A stretch of DNA of 64,000 nt from Moorella humiferrea (GCF_039233145.1 NZ_CP136419.1:2578001-2642000), one strand, 5' to 3'. Shown: positions 20,215-31,511, counted from the stretch's first letter. Notes: a model not told the origin generated them from the letters alone. Numbers and translations are program-made.

Positions 20215-21020
20215 AAGGCCCGGGCCATCTCCTCTACTGTTACCACATCTGGCGGTAGGGTTAAACCTGCCTGCCGCAGACTTTTATTTAAAGCAACGAT
20301 TGCCGGTACCTTCAGACCGGCCGCCGCCAGCTTTTCTACCTGGTCAAGCACCTCTACCGGGGGACCGTCCATAATTATCCGCCCTGCCTTTAACACCAGC
20401 ATCCGCCCGGCCAGGGCAGCTTCTTCCATTATATGGGTAATCAGAACTACGGCCACCCCTTTTTCCCGACGGAGTTCCATCACCTTCTGCAGGATTTCTT
20501 CTCGTGCTACGGGATCGAGCATGGCCGTGGCCTCGTCAAGAACCAGATATCGGGGTTCCATGGCCATGACGCCGGCCAGGGCCAAACGCTGCTTCTGCCC
20601 GCCGGATAAAAGATGGGGAGGCCTGTTCTTCAAGTCCTTTAAACCGAAGGCCTCCAGCGCCGCCTCAACCCGCTCCCGAATTACGGCTGGAGGAAGCCCC
20701 AGGTTTTCCAGGCCGAAGGCGACGTCGTCTTCAACGGTGGCCGCTACAATCTGGTTATCGGGATCCTGAAAGACCATGCCTACCCGACGGCGTATTTCCG
20801 TTAAGGTATCTTCATTTTGGGTATCCATTCCGTCGACCAAAACCCGTCCCTTGCCGGGACGCAGGAGGCCGTTTAAGAGACGGGCCAGGGTCGATTTGCC
20901 GGAACCGTTGGGCCCAGTCAGGGCGACAAAATCCCCCGGCCCCACGGTAAGATTTACATTTTCTACAGCCGGAAACGCCGTGCCCGGGTAGTAAAAAGTA
21001 ACGCCCCGGACCTCAAGCAT
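20190..21020 (-). CDS. ecfA1: Energy-coupling factor ATPase EcfA1
   Basis: Partner ATPase of EcfA2. It has 276 residues: Walker [22 protein letters not shown] after the Q-loop, signature [13 protein letters not shown], and Walker [14 protein letters not shown]. It starts 2 nt after rplQ, so the ECF core is an extension of the alpha ribosomal operon. Confidence 0.96.
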   Translation of the reverse strand: MLEVRGVTFYYPGTAFPAVENVNLTVGPGDFVALTGPNGSGKSTLARLLNGLLRPGKGRVLVDGMDTQNEDTLTEIRRRVGMVFQDPDNQIVAATVEDDVAFGLENLGLPPAVIRERVEAALEAFGLKDLKNRPPHLLSGGQKQRLALAGVMAMEPRYLVLDEATAMLDPVAREEILQKVMELRREKGVAVVLITHIMEEAALAGRMLVLKAGRIIMDGPPVEVLDQVEKLAAAGLKVPAIVALNKSLRQAGLTLPPDVVTVEEMARALWKLASGR

Positions 21021-21022
21021 TG

Positions 21023-21361
21023 CTATACCAGTTCAATACGGACCATAGGCGCGCCGTCCCCCTGGCGGTATCCGGTTTTAATTATCCGGGTGTAGCCGCC
21101 GTTTTTGTCCTGGTAGCGCGGGCCGATCTCTTTAAACAGCTTGGTGACTACGTCTTCGTCTAAAAGATAGGCTAAAGCCTGGCGCCGGGCGTGGAGATCC
21201 CCCCTTTTCCCCAGGGTGATCATCTTCTCGGCAAGACTCCGTAGCTCTTTGGCCCGCATTTCGGTCGTCTCGATTTTCCCTTCCCGCAGGAAAGAGGTTA
21301 CAATATTACGGAGCATCATTTTGCGGTGGCCGGACAGGCGGCCTAATTTCCGGTAGCCCAT
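21023..21361 (-). CDS. rplQ: Ribosomal protein L17
   Basis: 50S protein near the exit tunnel, 112 residues. [18 protein letters not shown] at the start and [18 protein letters not shown] near the end are typical. The ATG at 21361 is preferred over a GTG three codons upstream because MGYRKLGR is the family start and AAGGGG precedes it at proper distance. Last ribosomal gene of the alpha operon, 12 nt after rpoA. Confidence 0.97.
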   Translation of the reverse strand: MGYRKLGRLSGHRKMMLRNIVTSFLREGKIETTEMRAKELRSLAEKMITLGKRGDLHARRQALAYLLDEDVVTKLFKEIGPRYQDKNGGYTRIIKTGYRQGDGAPMVRIELV

Positions 21362-21373
21362 ATAATTCACCCC

Positions 21374-22315
21374 TTATCCATCGCTTTGCCGCAGGGACAG
21401 GCCAAGTTCTGCGAGCTTTTGCGTTACTTCTTCCAGGGATTTTTTGCCGAGGTTACGTACCTTCATCATATCCTCTTCCGTCCGCTGCAAAAGCTCGCCG
21501 ACGGTATTGATGCCCGCCCGCTTTAAGCAATTATAGGAACGCACCGAAAGATCGAGTTCCTCAATGGACATGTCCATGAGGCGATCTTTGCTATCCTCTT
21601 CTTTCTCCACCATGGTGACTTCATCGCTGACGCGCTCAGTCAAACCTAAAAAAAGGCGAATGTGTTCAATAAGAATCTTGGCTGCCGAGCTCACTGCCTC
21701 ATCAGGGGCAATGGTTCCGTCGGTCCATACTTCCAGGGTAAGCTTGTCGTAGTCGGTTACCTGGCCCACCCGGGTGTTTTCCACTTGGTAATTCACCTTA
21801 TGCACCGGTGAAAAAAGGGAATCCACGGGAATAATCCCTATGGGTTGGTCTTCCTTTTTATTTTTTTCCGCGCTGACATAACCCCGGCCTTTTTCTACCG
21901 TCATTTCCATGAAAAGGCGGCCGCCCCTTTCCAGGGTGGCTATATGCAGCTCGGGGTTTAGTATCTCGACGTCGGCGCCGGTAATAATATCGGCTGCCGT
22001 AACTTCCCCCTCGTCCTCGGCTTCAATGCGGATAACCCGGGGTTCGTCGCCGTGGAGCTTAAGGGCCAGGGATTTGATGTTTAAAATAATCTCCGTGGTA
22101 TCTTCCACCACCCCGGGGATGGTAGAAAATTCGTGGAGCACCCCTTCGATTTTTACGGTAGTTACGGCGGCCCCGGGCAGCGAAGAAAGGAGGACCCGCC
22201 GCAGGGAGTTACCCAGGGTGATGCCATAACCCCGTTCCAGGGGTTCAACTACAAACCGCCCGTACTTGTTAGATATCTCCTGGCATTCAATCCTAGGCCG
22301 TTCTATTTCGAGCAT
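21374..22315 (-). CDS. rpoA: RNA polymerase alpha subunit
   Basis: 313 residues. The N-terminal assembly domain has the dimer motif [20 protein letters not shown]; an acidic linker around residue 235 (EKEEDSKD) joins the C-terminal domain that contacts UP elements ([20 protein letters not shown] and [12 protein letters not shown]). It sits between rpsD and rplQ as in most bacteria. Confidence 0.98.
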   Translation of the reverse strand: MLEIERPRIECQEISNKYGRFVVEPLERGYGITLGNSLRRVLLSSLPGAAVTTVKIEGVLHEFSTIPGVVEDTTEIILNIKSLALKLHGDEPRVIRIEAEDEGEVTAADIITGADVEILNPELHIATLERGGRLFMEMTVEKGRGYVSAEKNKKEDQPIGIIPVDSLFSPVHKVNYQVENTRVGQVTDYDKLTLEVWTDGTIAPDEAVSSAAKILIEHIRLFLGLTERVSDEVTMVEKEEDSKDRLMDMSIEELDLSVRSYNCLKRAGINTVGELLQRTEEDMMKVRNLGKKSLEEVTQKLAELGLSLRQSDG

Positions 22316-22353
22316 TGTTCCCCTCCTTCTCGTGAGCTCATCCAGCCAGGCGC

Positions 22354-22980
22354 TTACTTGGAGTAAAGCTCAACGATGAGGTGTTCTTGTACCGGAACAT
22401 CGATCTGTTCCCGGCTGGGCAGGGCGAGGACACGACCCTCCAGCGCGGCCGCGTCGGCCTGCAGCCATGCCGGTACCGTCCGGTGGGCCGCCGCAGCGGC
22501 AATATCCTTGAAAAGGGGGCTCTCCTTGCTCTTTTCCCGGACGGCAATGACATCTCCTGGACGCACAAGATAAGAAGGAATGTCTACCTTCTTACCGTTG
22601 ACCGTAAAATGACCGTGGCGCACCAACTGCCTTGCCTGGGCGCGGGAATCGGCAAATCCCAGGCGGTAAACGACGTTATCCAAACGCCTTTCCAGAAGAA
22701 TCAACAGGTTTTCGCCGGTCACGCCCTTCATGCGCTCGGCTTTCTCAAAGTAGTTGCTGAACTGGCGTTCCAATACGCCGTAAATGCGGCGTGCCTTCTG
22801 CTTTTCCCTGAGCTGTAGGCCGTATTCGGAAAGCTTTTTCCTGGCCTGCCCGTGCTGACCGGGCGCGTAAGAACGCCGGGCTATGGCACATTTATCTGAA
22901 TAACAACGATCGCCTTTCAAGAAAAGCTTTATGCCTTCCCTCCGGCACAGGCGACAGGTAGCGTTTTTATACCTTGCCAA
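22354..22980 (-). CDS. rpsD: Ribosomal protein S4, zinc-type
   Basis: Primary 16S-binding protein, 208 residues. It is the Zn-binding form: Cys9, Cys12, Cys26 and Cys31 lie in the first 31 residues (TCRLCRREG, then [10 protein letters not shown]). The S4 RNA-binding domain follows ([13 protein letters not shown]). The start is TTG with GGGAGGTAATATT upstream. In Bacillus S4 is autogenously regulated; here it is within the alpha operon, as in clostridia and proteobacteria. Confidence 0.97.
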   Translation of the reverse strand: MARYKNATCRLCRREGIKLFLKGDRCYSDKCAIARRSYAPGQHGQARKKLSEYGLQLREKQKARRIYGVLERQFSNYFEKAERMKGVTGENLLILLERRLDNVVYRLGFADSRAQARQLVRHGHFTVNGKKVDIPSYLVRPGDVIAVREKSKESPLFKDIAAAAAHRTVPAWLQADAAALEGRVLALPSREQIDVPVQEHLIVELYSK

Positions 22981-23021
22981 AATATTACCTCCCTGCCAGT
23001 GGCTTTTTAAGAGTATTAACC

Positions 23022-23411
23022 TTATACTCGACGCCTCTTAGGAGGCCGGCAGCCATTGTGGGGTATGGGGGTTACGTCCTTTATTACGCTGACTTCCAGG
23101 CCTGCGGCCTGCAGGGAACGAATGGCTGCTTCCCGACCGGCTCCCGGGCCTTTCACGTAACATTCCACTTCCCGCATTCCGTGCTCCATAGCCTGTTTGG
23201 CGGCGGCTTCGGCCGCCATCTGGGCGGCAAAGGGCGTGCTTTTGCGCGAACCTTTAAATCCTACCGTCCCAGCGCTGGCCCAGGCTATGGTGTTGCCGTT
23301 TTTGTCGGTAATCGTTACCAGGGTGTTGTTAAAGGTTGATTTAATGTGGGCCACGCCGCTTTCAATATTCTTGCGCTCCCGCCGGCGTGGCCGGGCAGTT
23401 TTCCGTGGCAT
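23022..23411 (-). CDS. rpsK: Ribosomal protein S11
   Basis: 30S platform protein, 129 residues. [39 protein letters not shown] and the terminal [16 protein letters not shown] are diagnostic. 12 nt after rpsM. Confidence 0.98.
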   Translation of the reverse strand: MPRKTARPRRRERKNIESGVAHIKSTFNNTLVTITDKNGNTIAWASAGTVGFKGSRKSTPFAAQMAAEAAAKQAMEHGMREVECYVKGPGAGREAAIRSLQAAGLEVSVIKDVTPIPHNGCRPPKRRRV

Positions 23412-23423
23412 ATCTTCTCCCCC

Positions 23424-23795
23424 CTACTTCTTACGCCGTACACCCACGGTTTTACGAGGTCCTTTGCGCGTGCGGGCATTGGTCTTGGTACGTTGACCGC
23501 GTACCGGCAACCCCCGGCGGTGCCGTAGCCCGCGGTAACATCCGATTTCCATCAGCCTTTTAATGTTCAGGGCTACTTCCCGTCGCAGATCTCCCTCGAC
23601 CGTTAGATTTTTGTCGATATATTCGCGGAGACGGTTAACTTCTTCTTCCGTAAGATCTTTGACCCGTGTATCGGGGTTGACGGCCGTGGCCGCCAAAATC
23701 TTATTGGCCATGGGCCTGCCGATCCCGTAAATATATGTCAGGGCAATTTCCACCCGTTTGTCCCGGGGAAGGTCTACCCCGGCAATCCTTGCCAT
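23424..23795 (-). CDS. rpsM: Ribosomal protein S13
   Basis: 30S head protein contacting the 50S subunit and P-site tRNA, 123 residues. [20 protein letters not shown] opens the protein; the helix-two-turn-helix and the basic tail [17 protein letters not shown] follow. First gene after rpmJ in the alpha part. Confidence 0.98.
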   Translation of the reverse strand: MARIAGVDLPRDKRVEIALTYIYGIGRPMANKILAATAVNPDTRVKDLTEEEVNRLREYIDKNLTVEGDLRREVALNIKRLMEIGCYRGLRHRRGLPVRGQRTKTNARTRKGPRKTVGVRRKK

Positions 23796-23813
23796 TTACG
23801 CCGTACCCCCTGT

Positions 23814-23927
23814 CTAACCCTGTTTTTGTTTGTGTTTGGGATTTTCACATATTACCATTACCCGGCCCTTGCGTTTAATGATCTTGCACTTCTCGCAAAT
23901 AGGCCGGACTGAAGGTTTGACTTTCAA
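23814..23927 (-). CDS. rpmJ: Ribosomal protein L36, zinc ribbon form
   Basis: A 37-residue 50S protein: [20 protein letters not shown] then [15 protein letters not shown]. Zn ligands are Cys11, Cys14, Cys27 and His33. The start is TTG, with GGAGGG about 8 nt upstream, 25 nt after infA. Confidence 0.97.
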   Translation of the reverse strand: MKVKPSVRPICEKCKIIKRKGRVMVICENPKHKQKQG

Positions 23928-23952
23928 ATTAAACCCTCCCAGCTGTTGCAGC

Positions 23953-24171
23953 TTATTTATAGCGGTACACAATTCGTCCCCGGTTTAAATCATAGGGCGA
24001 TAATTCCACCAGTACTCGATCCCCCGGCAAAATACGAATAAAATTCATGCGGATCTTGCCGGAAACATGGGCCAGCACCCTGTGCCCATTGGCCAGCTCT
24101 ACCCGAAACATGGCATTGGGCAGGGGTTCGATTACCGTACCTTCTACCTCAATGACATCCTCTTTGGCCAA
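23953..24171 (-). CDS. infA: Translation initiation factor IF-1
   Basis: A 72-residue OB-fold protein that occupies the ribosomal A site during initiation. [20 protein letters not shown] and [19 protein letters not shown] are family-defining. The start is TTG after AAGGAGGGG. Confidence 0.98.
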   Translation of the reverse strand: MAKEDVIEVEGTVIEPLPNAMFRVELANGHRVLAHVSGKIRMNFIRILPGDRVLVELSPYDLNRGRIVYRYK

Positions 24172-24186
24172 ATAAACCCCTCCTTC

Positions 24187-24471
24187 TCAAGCCTGCTCAG
24201 TCTCTAAGAGCTGGGCAATAGCCCGCCGTACTTCGGCATCGGTAACGTCTTCTCCCTTCTGCAACCGTTCGGCGATCCCCGTCGCCACGCGGTTGACCGG
24301 CTGGACATGGAGGACATTTTTTAACTTGGGTTTGCCGGTGCGCCGCAGGCGGCCGTCGACCAGATAGACCCGCGTGGGGCCGGCCAGTCGCCACACCAGA
24401 AAGGGCCGCCCGCGGTCACGCCCGGCCCGGGAGAACACCAGCTGTCCCACCTTGAGTTCATCTGCCGGCAT
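24187..24471 (-). CDS. KOW-domain RNA-binding protein, L14e-like
   Basis: A 94-residue protein with one KOW-type module (LKVGQLVFSRAGRDRGRPFLV, residues 6-26) resembling archaeal/eukaryal L14e, found in many clostridia between map and infA (family knowledge). The basic middle (RLRRTGKPKLKNVLHVQPV) should bind RNA; the C-terminus is a helical segment (TDAEVRRAIAQLLE). Its place in the spc operon suggests a ribosome-linked role, not demonstrated. ATG start, 15 nt before infA. Confidence 0.8.
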   Translation of the reverse strand: MPADELKVGQLVFSRAGRDRGRPFLVWRLAGPTRVYLVDGRLRRTGKPKLKNVLHVQPVNRVATGIAERLQKGEDVTDAEVRRAIAQLLETEQA

Positions 24472-24497
24472 ATCTTCGCCTCCACCTCCAGTTTGAC

Positions 24498-25244
24498 CTA
24501 GAGCAGCGTCAAAATTTCCGGTCCGTTATCCGTGATGGCTACCGTATGCTCAAAGTGCGCCGAAGGTTTTTTATCCCTGGTCACCACCGTCCAGCGATTG
24601 GCCAGGGTATAAACCTCATGGGTACCGGCATTTACCATGGGCTCGATGGCCAGAACCATGCCTTCCCGGAGACGGGGACCGTAACCGGGGGGACCAAAAT
24701 TCGGCACCTGGGGGTCTTCATGCATTGCCCGGCCGATACCATGGCCTACATAGTCGCGGACTACTGCGAGGCCGTTCTTTTCGACGAAAGTCTGAATGGC
24801 ATGTGATATATCCGTCAGCCGGTTTCCCGGGACGGCCTTCTTAATACCTTCGTACAGGGCGGCTTCGGTAACCGCCAGCAGGTGCTTTTTTTCAGAATCA
24901 ATATCACCTACTGGAAAAGTTGCCGCCGCATCACCTACGTACCCATTTTTTACCGCACCAATGTCAATACTAATAATATCCCCTTCCGCCAGTTCCTTTA
25001 AACCTGGAATGCCGTGCACCACTTCTTCATTGATTGAGGCGCATATGCTGGCCGGGAAACCTTGGTATCCCTTAAAAGCCGGAACGGCGTCATGTTTCCG
25101 AATATACTCCTCGGCTATCCGATCCAGTTCCGCCGTCGTCACCCCGGGTGAAATATGCTCTTTCAACTTGGCCAGGGTAAGGGCCACAACCCGGCCGGCT
25201 TCCCGCATCAGGGCGATTTCCCGACGCGATTTTAAAATAATCAT
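24498..25244 (-). CDS. map: Methionine aminopeptidase type I
   Basis: Removes N-terminal methionine from nascent proteins. It has 248 residues and the pita-bread fold; the metal ligands lie in [17 protein letters not shown] (two Asp), [12 protein letters not shown] (His), AIEPMVNAG (Glu) and the final FEHTVAI region (Glu). The ATG overlaps the adk stop by 4 nt. Confidence 0.97.
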   Translation of the reverse strand: MIILKSRREIALMREAGRVVALTLAKLKEHISPGVTTAELDRIAEEYIRKHDAVPAFKGYQGFPASICASINEEVVHGIPGLKELAEGDIISIDIGAVKNGYVGDAAATFPVGDIDSEKKHLLAVTEAALYEGIKKAVPGNRLTDISHAIQTFVEKNGLAVVRDYVGHGIGRAMHEDPQVPNFGPPGYGPRLREGMVLAIEPMVNAGTHEVYTLANRWTVVTRDKKPSAHFEHTVAITDNGPEILTLL

Positions 25245-25894
25245 CGCCAGTCTCTTCCCAGGGCGGCGCCTATGGCGGTGGTGACGGCCGTAATATCCCC
25301 ACTGCCGTCGATTTCCCGTAAAAGGCCGCGGCGGCGATAGTAAAGGACGAGGGGCTCCGTTTGTTCCCTGTATACATTCAGTCTTTTTTCCACCGTTGCC
25401 GCAGTATCGTCGTCCCGCTGGATAAGCTCACCGCCGCAGATATCGCATTTGCCTGCTTCCCGGGGGGGATTATACTGCAGGTGGTAGGTGGCGCCGCATT
25501 GGCTGCAGATTCTGCGCCCCGTCAGGCGTCTGAGGAGCTCTTCCCGGGGCACCTCGATGTCGATAACTGCCTCCAGCCTTTCGTTGCGATCCTCCAGCCA
25601 GGCATCAAGGGCTTCGGCCTGGGGGACCGTACGCGGGAAACCGTCGAGCAAAAACCCCCGGCGGCAGTCGGATTTGCTCAGGCGCTCCTGTACCAGACCG
25701 ACGGTCACTGCATCAGGTACGAGGTTGCCGCTCTGCATGTACTGTTCCGCACGGCGGCCAAGTTCCGTGCCTTCCTTAATGGCCTGCCGGAACATATCCC
25801 CCGACGATATGTGGGGAATATCCAGTCTTTTGCAGATGATGCCCGCCTGGGTGCCCTTACCGGCACCGGGCGGCCCCAGCAATACCAAGCGCAT
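25241..25894 (-). CDS. adk: Adenylate kinase, zinc-lid form
   Basis: Interconverts ATP + AMP and 2 ADP. It has 217 residues: P-loop [13 protein letters not shown] site [16 protein letters not shown], and a LID with a four-cysteine zinc site (CSQCGATYH then CDICGG), usual in Gram-positives. Placed between secY and map as in Bacillus. Confidence 0.98.
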   Translation of the reverse strand: MRLVLLGPPGAGKGTQAGIICKRLDIPHISSGDMFRQAIKEGTELGRRAEQYMQSGNLVPDAVTVGLVQERLSKSDCRRGFLLDGFPRTVPQAEALDAWLEDRNERLEAVIDIEVPREELLRRLTGRRICSQCGATYHLQYNPPREAGKCDICGGELIQRDDDTAATVEKRLNVYREQTEPLVLYYRRRGLLREIDGSGDITAVTTAIGAALGRDWR

Positions 25895-25913
25895 TTTTAC
25901 GGCCCCCCGAAAT

Positions 25914-27176
25914 TTATTTCATAAACCCTTGGTAGTGCCGCAACAAGAGGTGGGACTCCAGCTGTTTCATTGTTTCCAGAGCCACACCGACTACTATCAA
26001 AAGGGAGGTGCCGCCGAAGTATACGTTGATGCCGGTGACGGCCATTAAAATATTGGGCAATACTGCTATAAAGGCCAGGAATACGGCTCCGGCCAGGGTG
26101 AGGCGGGTTAAGATCCTCTCAATATATTCGGCAGTGGGCCTGCCCGGCCGCAGTCCCGGAATGAAGCCGCCGTACTTTTTCATGTTGTCGGCCACATCCT
26201 GGGGATTAAAGGTCACTGCCGTGTAAAAATAGGTGAAGAAAATAATCAGCAAGGCGTACAGGAACATATACAGAGCCGACCGCGGGTCAAAAAACCTGAC
26301 GATGGCCTGGGCCAGACTGCTGTGCGGAAACCAGGAAGCCAGGGTGCTGGGAAACATCAGGATGGACATGGCGAAAATTACGGGGATAACCCCGGCCTGG
26401 TTTACCTTCAGGGGAATATGGGTGCTCTGACCGCCGTATATCCGCCTGCCGACCACCCTCTTGGCGTACTGGACCGTAATCCGCCTCTCCCCCTGCTGAA
26501 TGGCCACCACCGCGGCAATGACTACCACGGCAATCACGACAAAGAGAAGGAGGGATATAATGCTTACTTCGCCGGAAACTAAATACTGGTACAGGCTAAC
26601 GGCACCGGCCGGCAGCCGGGAGACAATGCCGGCAAAAATAATCAGGGAAATGCCGTTGCCAATGCCCCTTTCCGTAATCAGTTCTCCCAGCCACATGAGG
26701 AAGGCCGTGCCCGCCGTGAGCATTACGGCAACTACAAAATAATTGTGCAGCCCCGGCCTTAAAAAAGCGCCTGAACGTGCCAGGTACAGGGCCATGCCCA
26801 GGGACTGGAGGAGCCCCAGGATAACTGTCCCGTACCGGGTGTACTGAACAATTTTCTTGCGCCCTTCAATATCCTCTTTGGCCAGGCGTTCCAGAGCGGG
26901 AATAACTACCGTCAACAGTTGCATGATGATAGAGGCATTGATGTAGGGCATAATGCCCATGGCAAATACGGTAAAGCGTTTGAAGGCACCACCGGAAATG
27001 ACGTCAAAGAAACCTAAAATGGTGCCGCCGCGCACCAATTCCTGCAGGACGGCGTTGTTTATACCAGGAAGGGGTACATGTGCTCCCAGCCGGAAGACAA
27101 TAAACATCATTATGGTAAAAAGTATTTTTTTGCGCAGGTCTTCCAGCTTCCAGGCGCTGGCCAGGGTATTCAGCAC
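25914..27176 (-). CDS. secY: Protein translocase subunit SecY
   Basis: Channel of the Sec translocon, with SecE (encoded at 50997-51230) as partner. It has 420 residues, 10 membrane segments, [15 protein letters not shown] at the plug entrance, and [19 protein letters not shown] in the cytoplasmic loop. The start is GTG directly following the rplO stop; the site GAGGTGAT lies in the end of rplO. Confidence 0.98.
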   Translation of the reverse strand: MLNTLASAWKLEDLRKKILFTIMMFIVFRLGAHVPLPGINNAVLQELVRGGTILGFFDVISGGAFKRFTVFAMGIMPYINASIIMQLLTVVIPALERLAKEDIEGRKKIVQYTRYGTVILGLLQSLGMALYLARSGAFLRPGLHNYFVVAVMLTAGTAFLMWLGELITERGIGNGISLIIFAGIVSRLPAGAVSLYQYLVSGEVSIISLLLFVVIAVVVIAAVVAIQQGERRITVQYAKRVVGRRIYGGQSTHIPLKVNQAGVIPVIFAMSILMFPSTLASWFPHSSLAQAIVRFFDPRSALYMFLYALLIIFFTYFYTAVTFNPQDVADNMKKYGGFIPGLRPGRPTAEYIERILTRLTLAGAVFLAFIAVLPNILMAVTGINVYFGGTSLLIVVGVALETMKQLESHLLLRHYQGFMK

Positions 27177-27617
27177 TTACATCACCTCAACTTTACCGCC
27201 AGCGGCCTCAATCTTAGCGATGGCCTGGCGGCTGGCGGCCTGAACCCTGACGGTAAGGGGCTTGGTAATTTCCCCATCGCCCAGGATTTTAACGCCGTCA
27301 CGGGCCTGCTTGACAAGGCCGGCCCGGGCCAGGATCTCCGGGGTAACAACTGTATCTGGCTCGAAACGTTCCAATTCGCCGACGTTGACGACGGCCAGGG
27401 TACGGGCGAATTTATTAGTAAAACCCCTTTTGGGCAACCGGCGGCTTAAGGGCATCTGACCGCCTTCAAAGCCCCTGCGGACGCCGCCCCCGGAGCGGGC
27501 CTTCTGGCCTTTATGCCCCCGCCCGGCGGTTTTGCCCAGGCCGGAACCGATCCCCCGGCCCACCCGGGTAGGCTTAAACCGTGAACCCGGAGCTGGATGT
27601 AGCTCGTGGAGCCGCAT
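27177..27617 (-). CDS. rplO: Ribosomal protein L15
   Basis: 50S assembly protein, 146 residues. The extended N-terminus is Gly/Arg rich ([20 protein letters not shown]). The ATG (MRLHELHP) is preferred over a GTG three codons earlier, which would overlap the AGGAGGTG ribosome site. It ends immediately before secY. Confidence 0.98.
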   Translation of the reverse strand: MRLHELHPAPGSRFKPTRVGRGIGSGLGKTAGRGHKGQKARSGGGVRRGFEGGQMPLSRRLPKRGFTNKFARTLAVVNVGELERFEPDTVVTPEILARAGLVKQARDGVKILGDGEITKPLTVRVQAASRQAIAKIEAAGGKVEVM

Positions 27618-27629
27618 CCCTGTCACCTC

Positions 27630-27812
27630 CTACTCTACTACCTCGTACTTTACCAGATGGGCCAGTTTCTTAATCTGGCCCCTGACTGCCGGCGTGTCCG
27701 GTCGAACTACCGAATGGTGTAGTTTTTTAAGACCTAAAGCCTGGGCCGTTTTCCTTTCGGTTTCAGGACGGCCGATCAGGCTTCTCACCAGGGTAATTTT
27801 CAGGTTTGCCAA
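27630..27812 (-). CDS. rpmD: Ribosomal protein L30
   Basis: A 60-residue 50S protein: [20 protein letters not shown] and [20 protein letters not shown]. The start is TTG after AGGAGGAGACGGCA, 12 nt from rpsE. Confidence 0.97.
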   Translation of the reverse strand: MANLKITLVRSLIGRPETERKTAQALGLKKLHHSVVRPDTPAVRGQIKKLAHLVKYEVVE

Positions 27813-27824
27813 TGCCGTCTCCTC

Positions 27825-28325
27825 CTAGCCCAGCAGCTCGGCCACCGTCTTACCCCTGAGACGGGCAACTTCTTCAGCCCTTTTAAGGCCTTTTAAGCCC
27901 TCGAGGGTGGCGTAAACAACGTTGTTGGGGTTGGCCGAACCCAAACTTTTGGTCAGAATGTCTTTGATACCGGCAGCTTCCAGCACCGCCCTGACCGGTC
28001 CGCCGGCAATGACGCCGGTACCAGGGGCCGCCGGCTTTAACAACACCTTACCGGCACCGAAATGGCCGATTATCTCATGGGGAATGGTCGTACCCACCAT
28101 GGGTACTTTGATTAGATTCTTTTTGGCATCTTCTATGCCTTTACGAATGGCTTCCGGTACTTCGCTGGCCTTGCCCAATCCGGCGCCCACGTGGCCTTTA
28201 CCGTCGCCGACTACAACCAGGGCGGAAAAACTGAAACGCCGCCCACCTTTGACCACTTTGGCTACACGATTGACGTGGACAACCTTTTCCGTTAATTCCA
28301 TGTCCTTATTTTCAACGCGCGCCAT
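27825..28325 (-). CDS. rpsE: Ribosomal protein S5
   Basis: 30S protein important for decoding accuracy, 166 residues. The dsRNA-like N-terminal domain is [20 protein letters not shown]; the C-terminal domain contains [19 protein letters not shown] and [12 protein letters not shown]. 18 nt after rplR. Confidence 0.98.
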   Translation of the reverse strand: MARVENKDMELTEKVVHVNRVAKVVKGGRRFSFSALVVVGDGKGHVGAGLGKASEVPEAIRKGIEDAKKNLIKVPMVGTTIPHEIIGHFGAGKVLLKPAAPGTGVIAGGPVRAVLEAAGIKDILTKSLGSANPNNVVYATLEGLKGLKRAEEVARLRGKTVAELLG

Positions 28326-28343
28326 TTTTCCCCTCCTTCCCCC

Positions 28344-28709
28344 CTAAAACTCCAGACCTGCTTCCCTGGCGCCTTCTGCCAGGGCGGCTATACGGCCGTG
28401 GTAAATATTACCGCCGCGGTCGAAAACTACCTTTTTGATGCCTTTGGCCAGGGCCTTCTGGGCAATGAGTTCGCCTACTTTTTTGGCCGCTTCTTTGTTG
28501 CCCGTAGCTTCCAGACTTTTAAGGGCCGGATCAAGGGTTGAAGCGGCCACCAGGGTGACGCCGCGGGTATCATCTATAATCTGGGCATACATATGGCGCA
28601 GGCTGCGATAGACGCTTAAGCGGGGCCGTTCGGAAGTACCCATAATCCGCCGCCTCACCCTGAGATGTTTGCGCCGTCGCGTGGCCTTACGGTCTATCCT
28701 CTTGAACAT
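28344..28709 (-). CDS. rplR: Ribosomal protein L18
   Basis: 5S rRNA-binding protein, 121 residues. Basic N-terminus ([19 protein letters not shown]), then [20 protein letters not shown] and the terminal [20 protein letters not shown]. Confidence 0.98.
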   Translation of the reverse strand: MFKRIDRKATRRRKHLRVRRRIMGTSERPRLSVYRSLRHMYAQIIDDTRGVTLVAASTLDPALKSLEATGNKEAAKKVGELIAQKALAKGIKKVVFDRGGNIYHGRIAALAEGAREAGLEF

Positions 28710-28720
28710 TCCTTTACCCC

Positions 28721-29272
28721 CTACTTTTTACCGCCCTTGGCGCCGGTCTTACCGACTTTGCGCCGGATATATTCGTCTTCATATTTAATACCCTTGCCCT
28801 TGTAGGGCTCCGGGGGACGAACGTCGCGGATGTTGGCCGCCAGCGCCCCTACAGCCTCTTTATCAATGCCCTTAACGATCACTTTGTTGGGTGCCGGTAC
28901 TTCGATCTCCAGACCGTCGCCGGGGACTATTTCTACGGGATGGGAATAACCTACCGTGAGCACCAGTTTATTGCCCTGTTTGGCGGCGCGGTATCCTACC
29001 CCTACCAGCTCCAGGCTTTTCTGAAATCCTTTAGTGACGCCGTCGACCATATTCTGCAGCAGGGCCCTGGACAGGCCGTGCAGGGCTCGATGGGGCTTGG
29101 CATCTGAGGGCCGGCTGACCTTTAATTGATCCCCATCCCGGCTGATGGTAATTTCCGCCGGAAAGGAACGGGTAAGCTGTCCTTTAGGGCCCTTGACCGT
29201 TACCGTATTGCCGTCTATACTGACTTCTACCCCTGCCGGTATCTGGACCGGCTTTCTGCCGACACGTGACAC
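28721..29272 (-). CDS. rplF: Ribosomal protein L6
   Basis: 50S protein near the factor-binding site, 183 residues with two similar domains and the terminal [20 protein letters not shown]. The start chosen is GTG at 29270-29272 ([11 protein letters not shown]) after GGAGGTGGTTCA. The frame is open 17 codons upstream, but those overlap the ribosome site and rpsH and do not look like L6. Confidence 0.96.
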   Translation of the reverse strand: MSRVGRKPVQIPAGVEVSIDGNTVTVKGPKGQLTRSFPAEITISRDGDQLKVSRPSDAKPHRALHGLSRALLQNMVDGVTKGFQKSLELVGVGYRAAKQGNKLVLTVGYSHPVEIVPGDGLEIEVPAPNKVIVKGIDKEAVGALAANIRDVRPPEPYKGKGIKYEDEYIRRKVGKTGAKGGKK

Positions 29273-29288
29273 TGAACCACCTCCAGCC

Positions 29289-29681
29289 TTACCAGATATA
29301 GCAGATGACTTCGCCGCCGACACCTTCCCGGCGGGCCTGCTTATCCGTTAATACACCTTTGCTGGTAGAAATTATGGCCACGCCCAGTCCGCCCAGTACC
29401 TTGGGAATTTCGCCTTTGCGCGCATAAATGCGCAGTCCCGGGCGACTGATGCGTTTTATCCCGGTAATAACCTTTTCCTTGTTGGGGCCGTACTTGAGGT
29501 AAATCCTTAAAATCCCCTGCTTGCCGTCTTCTATATACTCATAGTTCTTGATGTAGCCTTCATTCTTCATGATTTCGGCTATGGCCCGCTTCATCTTGGA
29601 TGCCGGAACTTCTACCTTTTCCTGGTACACCATATTGGCGTTGCGGATGCGGGTCAGGAAATCCGCAATGGGATCGGTCAT
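29289..29681 (-). CDS. rpsH: Ribosomal protein S8
   Basis: Primary 16S-binding protein, 130 residues: [17 protein letters not shown] at the start, [20 protein letters not shown], and the C-terminal GGEVICYIW. In E. coli S8 represses the spc operon. ATG is chosen over the TTG codon directly before it. Confidence 0.97.
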   Translation of the reverse strand: MTDPIADFLTRIRNANMVYQEKVEVPASKMKRAIAEIMKNEGYIKNYEYIEDGKQGILRIYLKYGPNKEKVITGIKRISRPGLRIYARKGEIPKVLGGLGVAIISTSKGVLTDKQARREGVGGEVICYIW

Positions 29682-29715
29682 CAACTTGAGCTACCCCCTT
29701 CCTTGTGTCCCGCAC

Positions 29716-29901
29716 TTACCAGCTGGCCTTTACTATGCCAGGAAGCTCTCCCTTGTAGGCCAGCTCGCGGAAACATATGCGGCACAGGCCGAACTTCCGC
29801 ATGTAGGCGCGGGGACGACCGCAGCGCAGGCACCGATTGTAGGCGCGTACTTTAAATTTCTGTGGACGTGCTTGTTTAACGCGTAATGACTTCTTGGCCA
29901 T
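29716..29901 (-). CDS. rpsN: Ribosomal protein S14, zinc-binding (type Z)
   Basis: A 61-residue 30S protein. The zinc ribbon is [20 protein letters not shown] (Cys24, Cys27, Cys40, Cys43), marking the short C+ form. ATG start, 14 nt after rplE. Confidence 0.98.
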   Translation of the reverse strand: MAKKSLRVKQARPQKFKVRAYNRCLRCGRPRAYMRKFGLCRICFRELAYKGELPGIVKASW

Positions 29902-29915
29902 GGGCTTCCTCCTTT

Positions 29916-30458
29916 TCAGTGCTCCCGGAACGGCATGCCAAAGGCGCGCAGGAGTTCCCGCGCTTCCTCGTCGCTTTTAGCCGTAGTCACCATGGTTATT
30001 TCCAGTCCCCGGGTCTTATCAATCTTGTCATACTCGATTTCCGGGAAAATCAGCTGCTCCCGCAGTCCCAGAGAATAATTGCCGCGCCCGTCAAAGGCAT
30101 GGGGCGATACGCCCTGAAAGTCGCGCACCCTGGGCAGGGCTACATTAATCAGGCGGTCGAGGAATTCATACATCCTGTCGCCCCGCAGGGTCACCTTGCA
30201 GCCGATGCTGTTTCCCTGACGGAGTTTAAAGGCCGCAATAGATTTTTTCGCCTTGGTGACCACCGGTTTCTGGCCGGTTATGGCCATCAAGTCTTGCACG
30301 GCGCTGTCGATAGCCTTGGGATTCTGGGTCGCCTCGCCCACGCCCATATTAACGACTATTTTTTCCAGCTTCGGGATTTCCATTACATTTTTATAGCCGA
30401 ATTTTTCCTGCATGTGTTTGCGTATTTCTTTTAGGTATTTTTCTTTCAGCCTAGCCAA
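29916..30458 (-). CDS. rplE: Ribosomal protein L5
   Basis: 5S rRNA-binding protein contacting P-site tRNA, 180 residues. [40 protein letters not shown] and terminal [16 protein letters not shown] are family marks. The start is TTG with AAAGGAGGG upstream. Confidence 0.98.
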   Translation of the reverse strand: MARLKEKYLKEIRKHMQEKFGYKNVMEIPKLEKIVVNMGVGEATQNPKAIDSAVQDLMAITGQKPVVTKAKKSIAAFKLRQGNSIGCKVTLRGDRMYEFLDRLINVALPRVRDFQGVSPHAFDGRGNYSLGLREQLIFPEIEYDKIDKTRGLEITMVTTAKSDEEARELLRAFGMPFREH

Positions 30459-30480
30459 AGCCAGCCCTCCTTTACCTGGG

Positions 30481-30807
30481 CTAATCGATTACTTCGCCAC
30501 ACTTCTTGCACACCCTGGTCTTTGTCCCATCGGCGAGAAACTGTTTGCCGATTCTGGTAGGCCTGTTACATTTGCTACAGAAAAGCATGACGTTACTGCT
30601 GGCCACCGGGGCTTCTTTTTCAATGATGCCTCCCTGGGGCATTTTCGGCGTAGGGCGGGTGTGCCGTTTGACAATATTTACCCCTTCAACGATGACCCGG
30701 CCCTTCGTACGATCGACGCTCAAGACCTTTCCTTTCTTTCCGGCGTCTTTACCGGTAATAACCATGACCAGGTCGCCTTTTTTTACGTGGACTTTAACTG
30801 GAGCCAT
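30481..30807 (-). CDS. rplX: Ribosomal protein L24 with C-terminal zinc ribbon
   Basis: Assembly-initiating 50S protein, 108 residues. KOW module: [20 protein letters not shown]. The C-terminus has two CxxC pairs ([14 protein letters not shown] and CKKCGEVID), a zinc-binding form found in a part of the bacteria. ATG start. Confidence 0.97.
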   Translation of the reverse strand: MAPVKVHVKKGDLVMVITGKDAGKKGKVLSVDRTKGRVIVEGVNIVKRHTRPTPKMPQGGIIEKEAPVASSNVMLFCSKCNRPTRIGKQFLADGTKTRVCKKCGEVID

Positions 30808-30827
30808 TCCAGCGCCACCTCCTTAGC

Positions 30828-31196
30828 TTACAACACTTCCGGCGCCAGGGAAATGATCTTCATAAAATCCTTTTCCCGCAACTCTCTGGCGACCGGGCCA
30901 AAGATACGCGTTCCCCGCGGATTGTTTTGCTCGTTGATGATTACCGCCGCATTTTCATTGAAACGGATATAGGAGCCATCCTCGCGTTTGATGGCTTTGG
31001 TTGTCCTCACGACAACCGCCCGTACGACGTCTCCCTTTTTAACCACGCCCCCTGGCGTGGCCTCTTTTACGGAGGCTATGATGACGTCACCAACACTGGC
31101 GTACCGCCTTTTGGAACCGCCAAGGACCCGGATACACATCAACTTTCTGGCGCCGGTGTTGTCGCCGACTTTAAGGATCGTCTGCTGCTGGATCAT
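30828..31196 (-). CDS. rplN: Ribosomal protein L14
   Basis: 50S protein at the subunit interface, 122 residues. It opens [37 protein letters not shown] is near the end. Confidence 0.98.
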   Translation of the reverse strand: MIQQQTILKVGDNTGARKLMCIRVLGGSKRRYASVGDVIIASVKEATPGGVVKKGDVVRAVVVRTTKAIKREDGSYIRFNENAAVIINEQNNPRGTRIFGPVARELREKDFMKIISLAPEVL

Positions 31197-31228
31197 GCTA
31201 TACCTCCTTCCCGGCGATTTTCGAGGGG

Positions 31229-31483
31229 TTATTTAGCTTTTTCTAATATCTCAACTACTCGCCAGCGTTTTTCCTTGCTCAAGGGTCGCGTCTCCATAAT
31301 TAAAACTTTATCGCCGACGCGGCATTCGTTTTTTTCGTCATGGGCCTTGAATTTCTTGGTCTTGCGGATGATCTTGCCAAGCAGCGGATGGCGCACGCGG
31401 CTCTCTACGGCCACCACCACGGTTTTGTCCATTTTATCGCTTACCACGCTGCCGACTCGTGTTTTCCTTTGGTTTCTTTCCAC
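31229..31483 (-). CDS. rpsQ: Ribosomal protein S17
   Basis: A 84-residue OB-fold 30S protein. [20 protein letters not shown] and [20 protein letters not shown] are typical. The start is GTG after AAGGGGGCAGG. Confidence 0.98.
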   Translation of the reverse strand: MERNQRKTRVGSVVSDKMDKTVVVAVESRVRHPLLGKIIRKTKKFKAHDEKNECRVGDKVLIMETRPLSKEKRWRVVEILEKAK

Positions 31484-31511
31484 CAGGCCTGCCCCCTTTC
31501 TGTATCGATTT

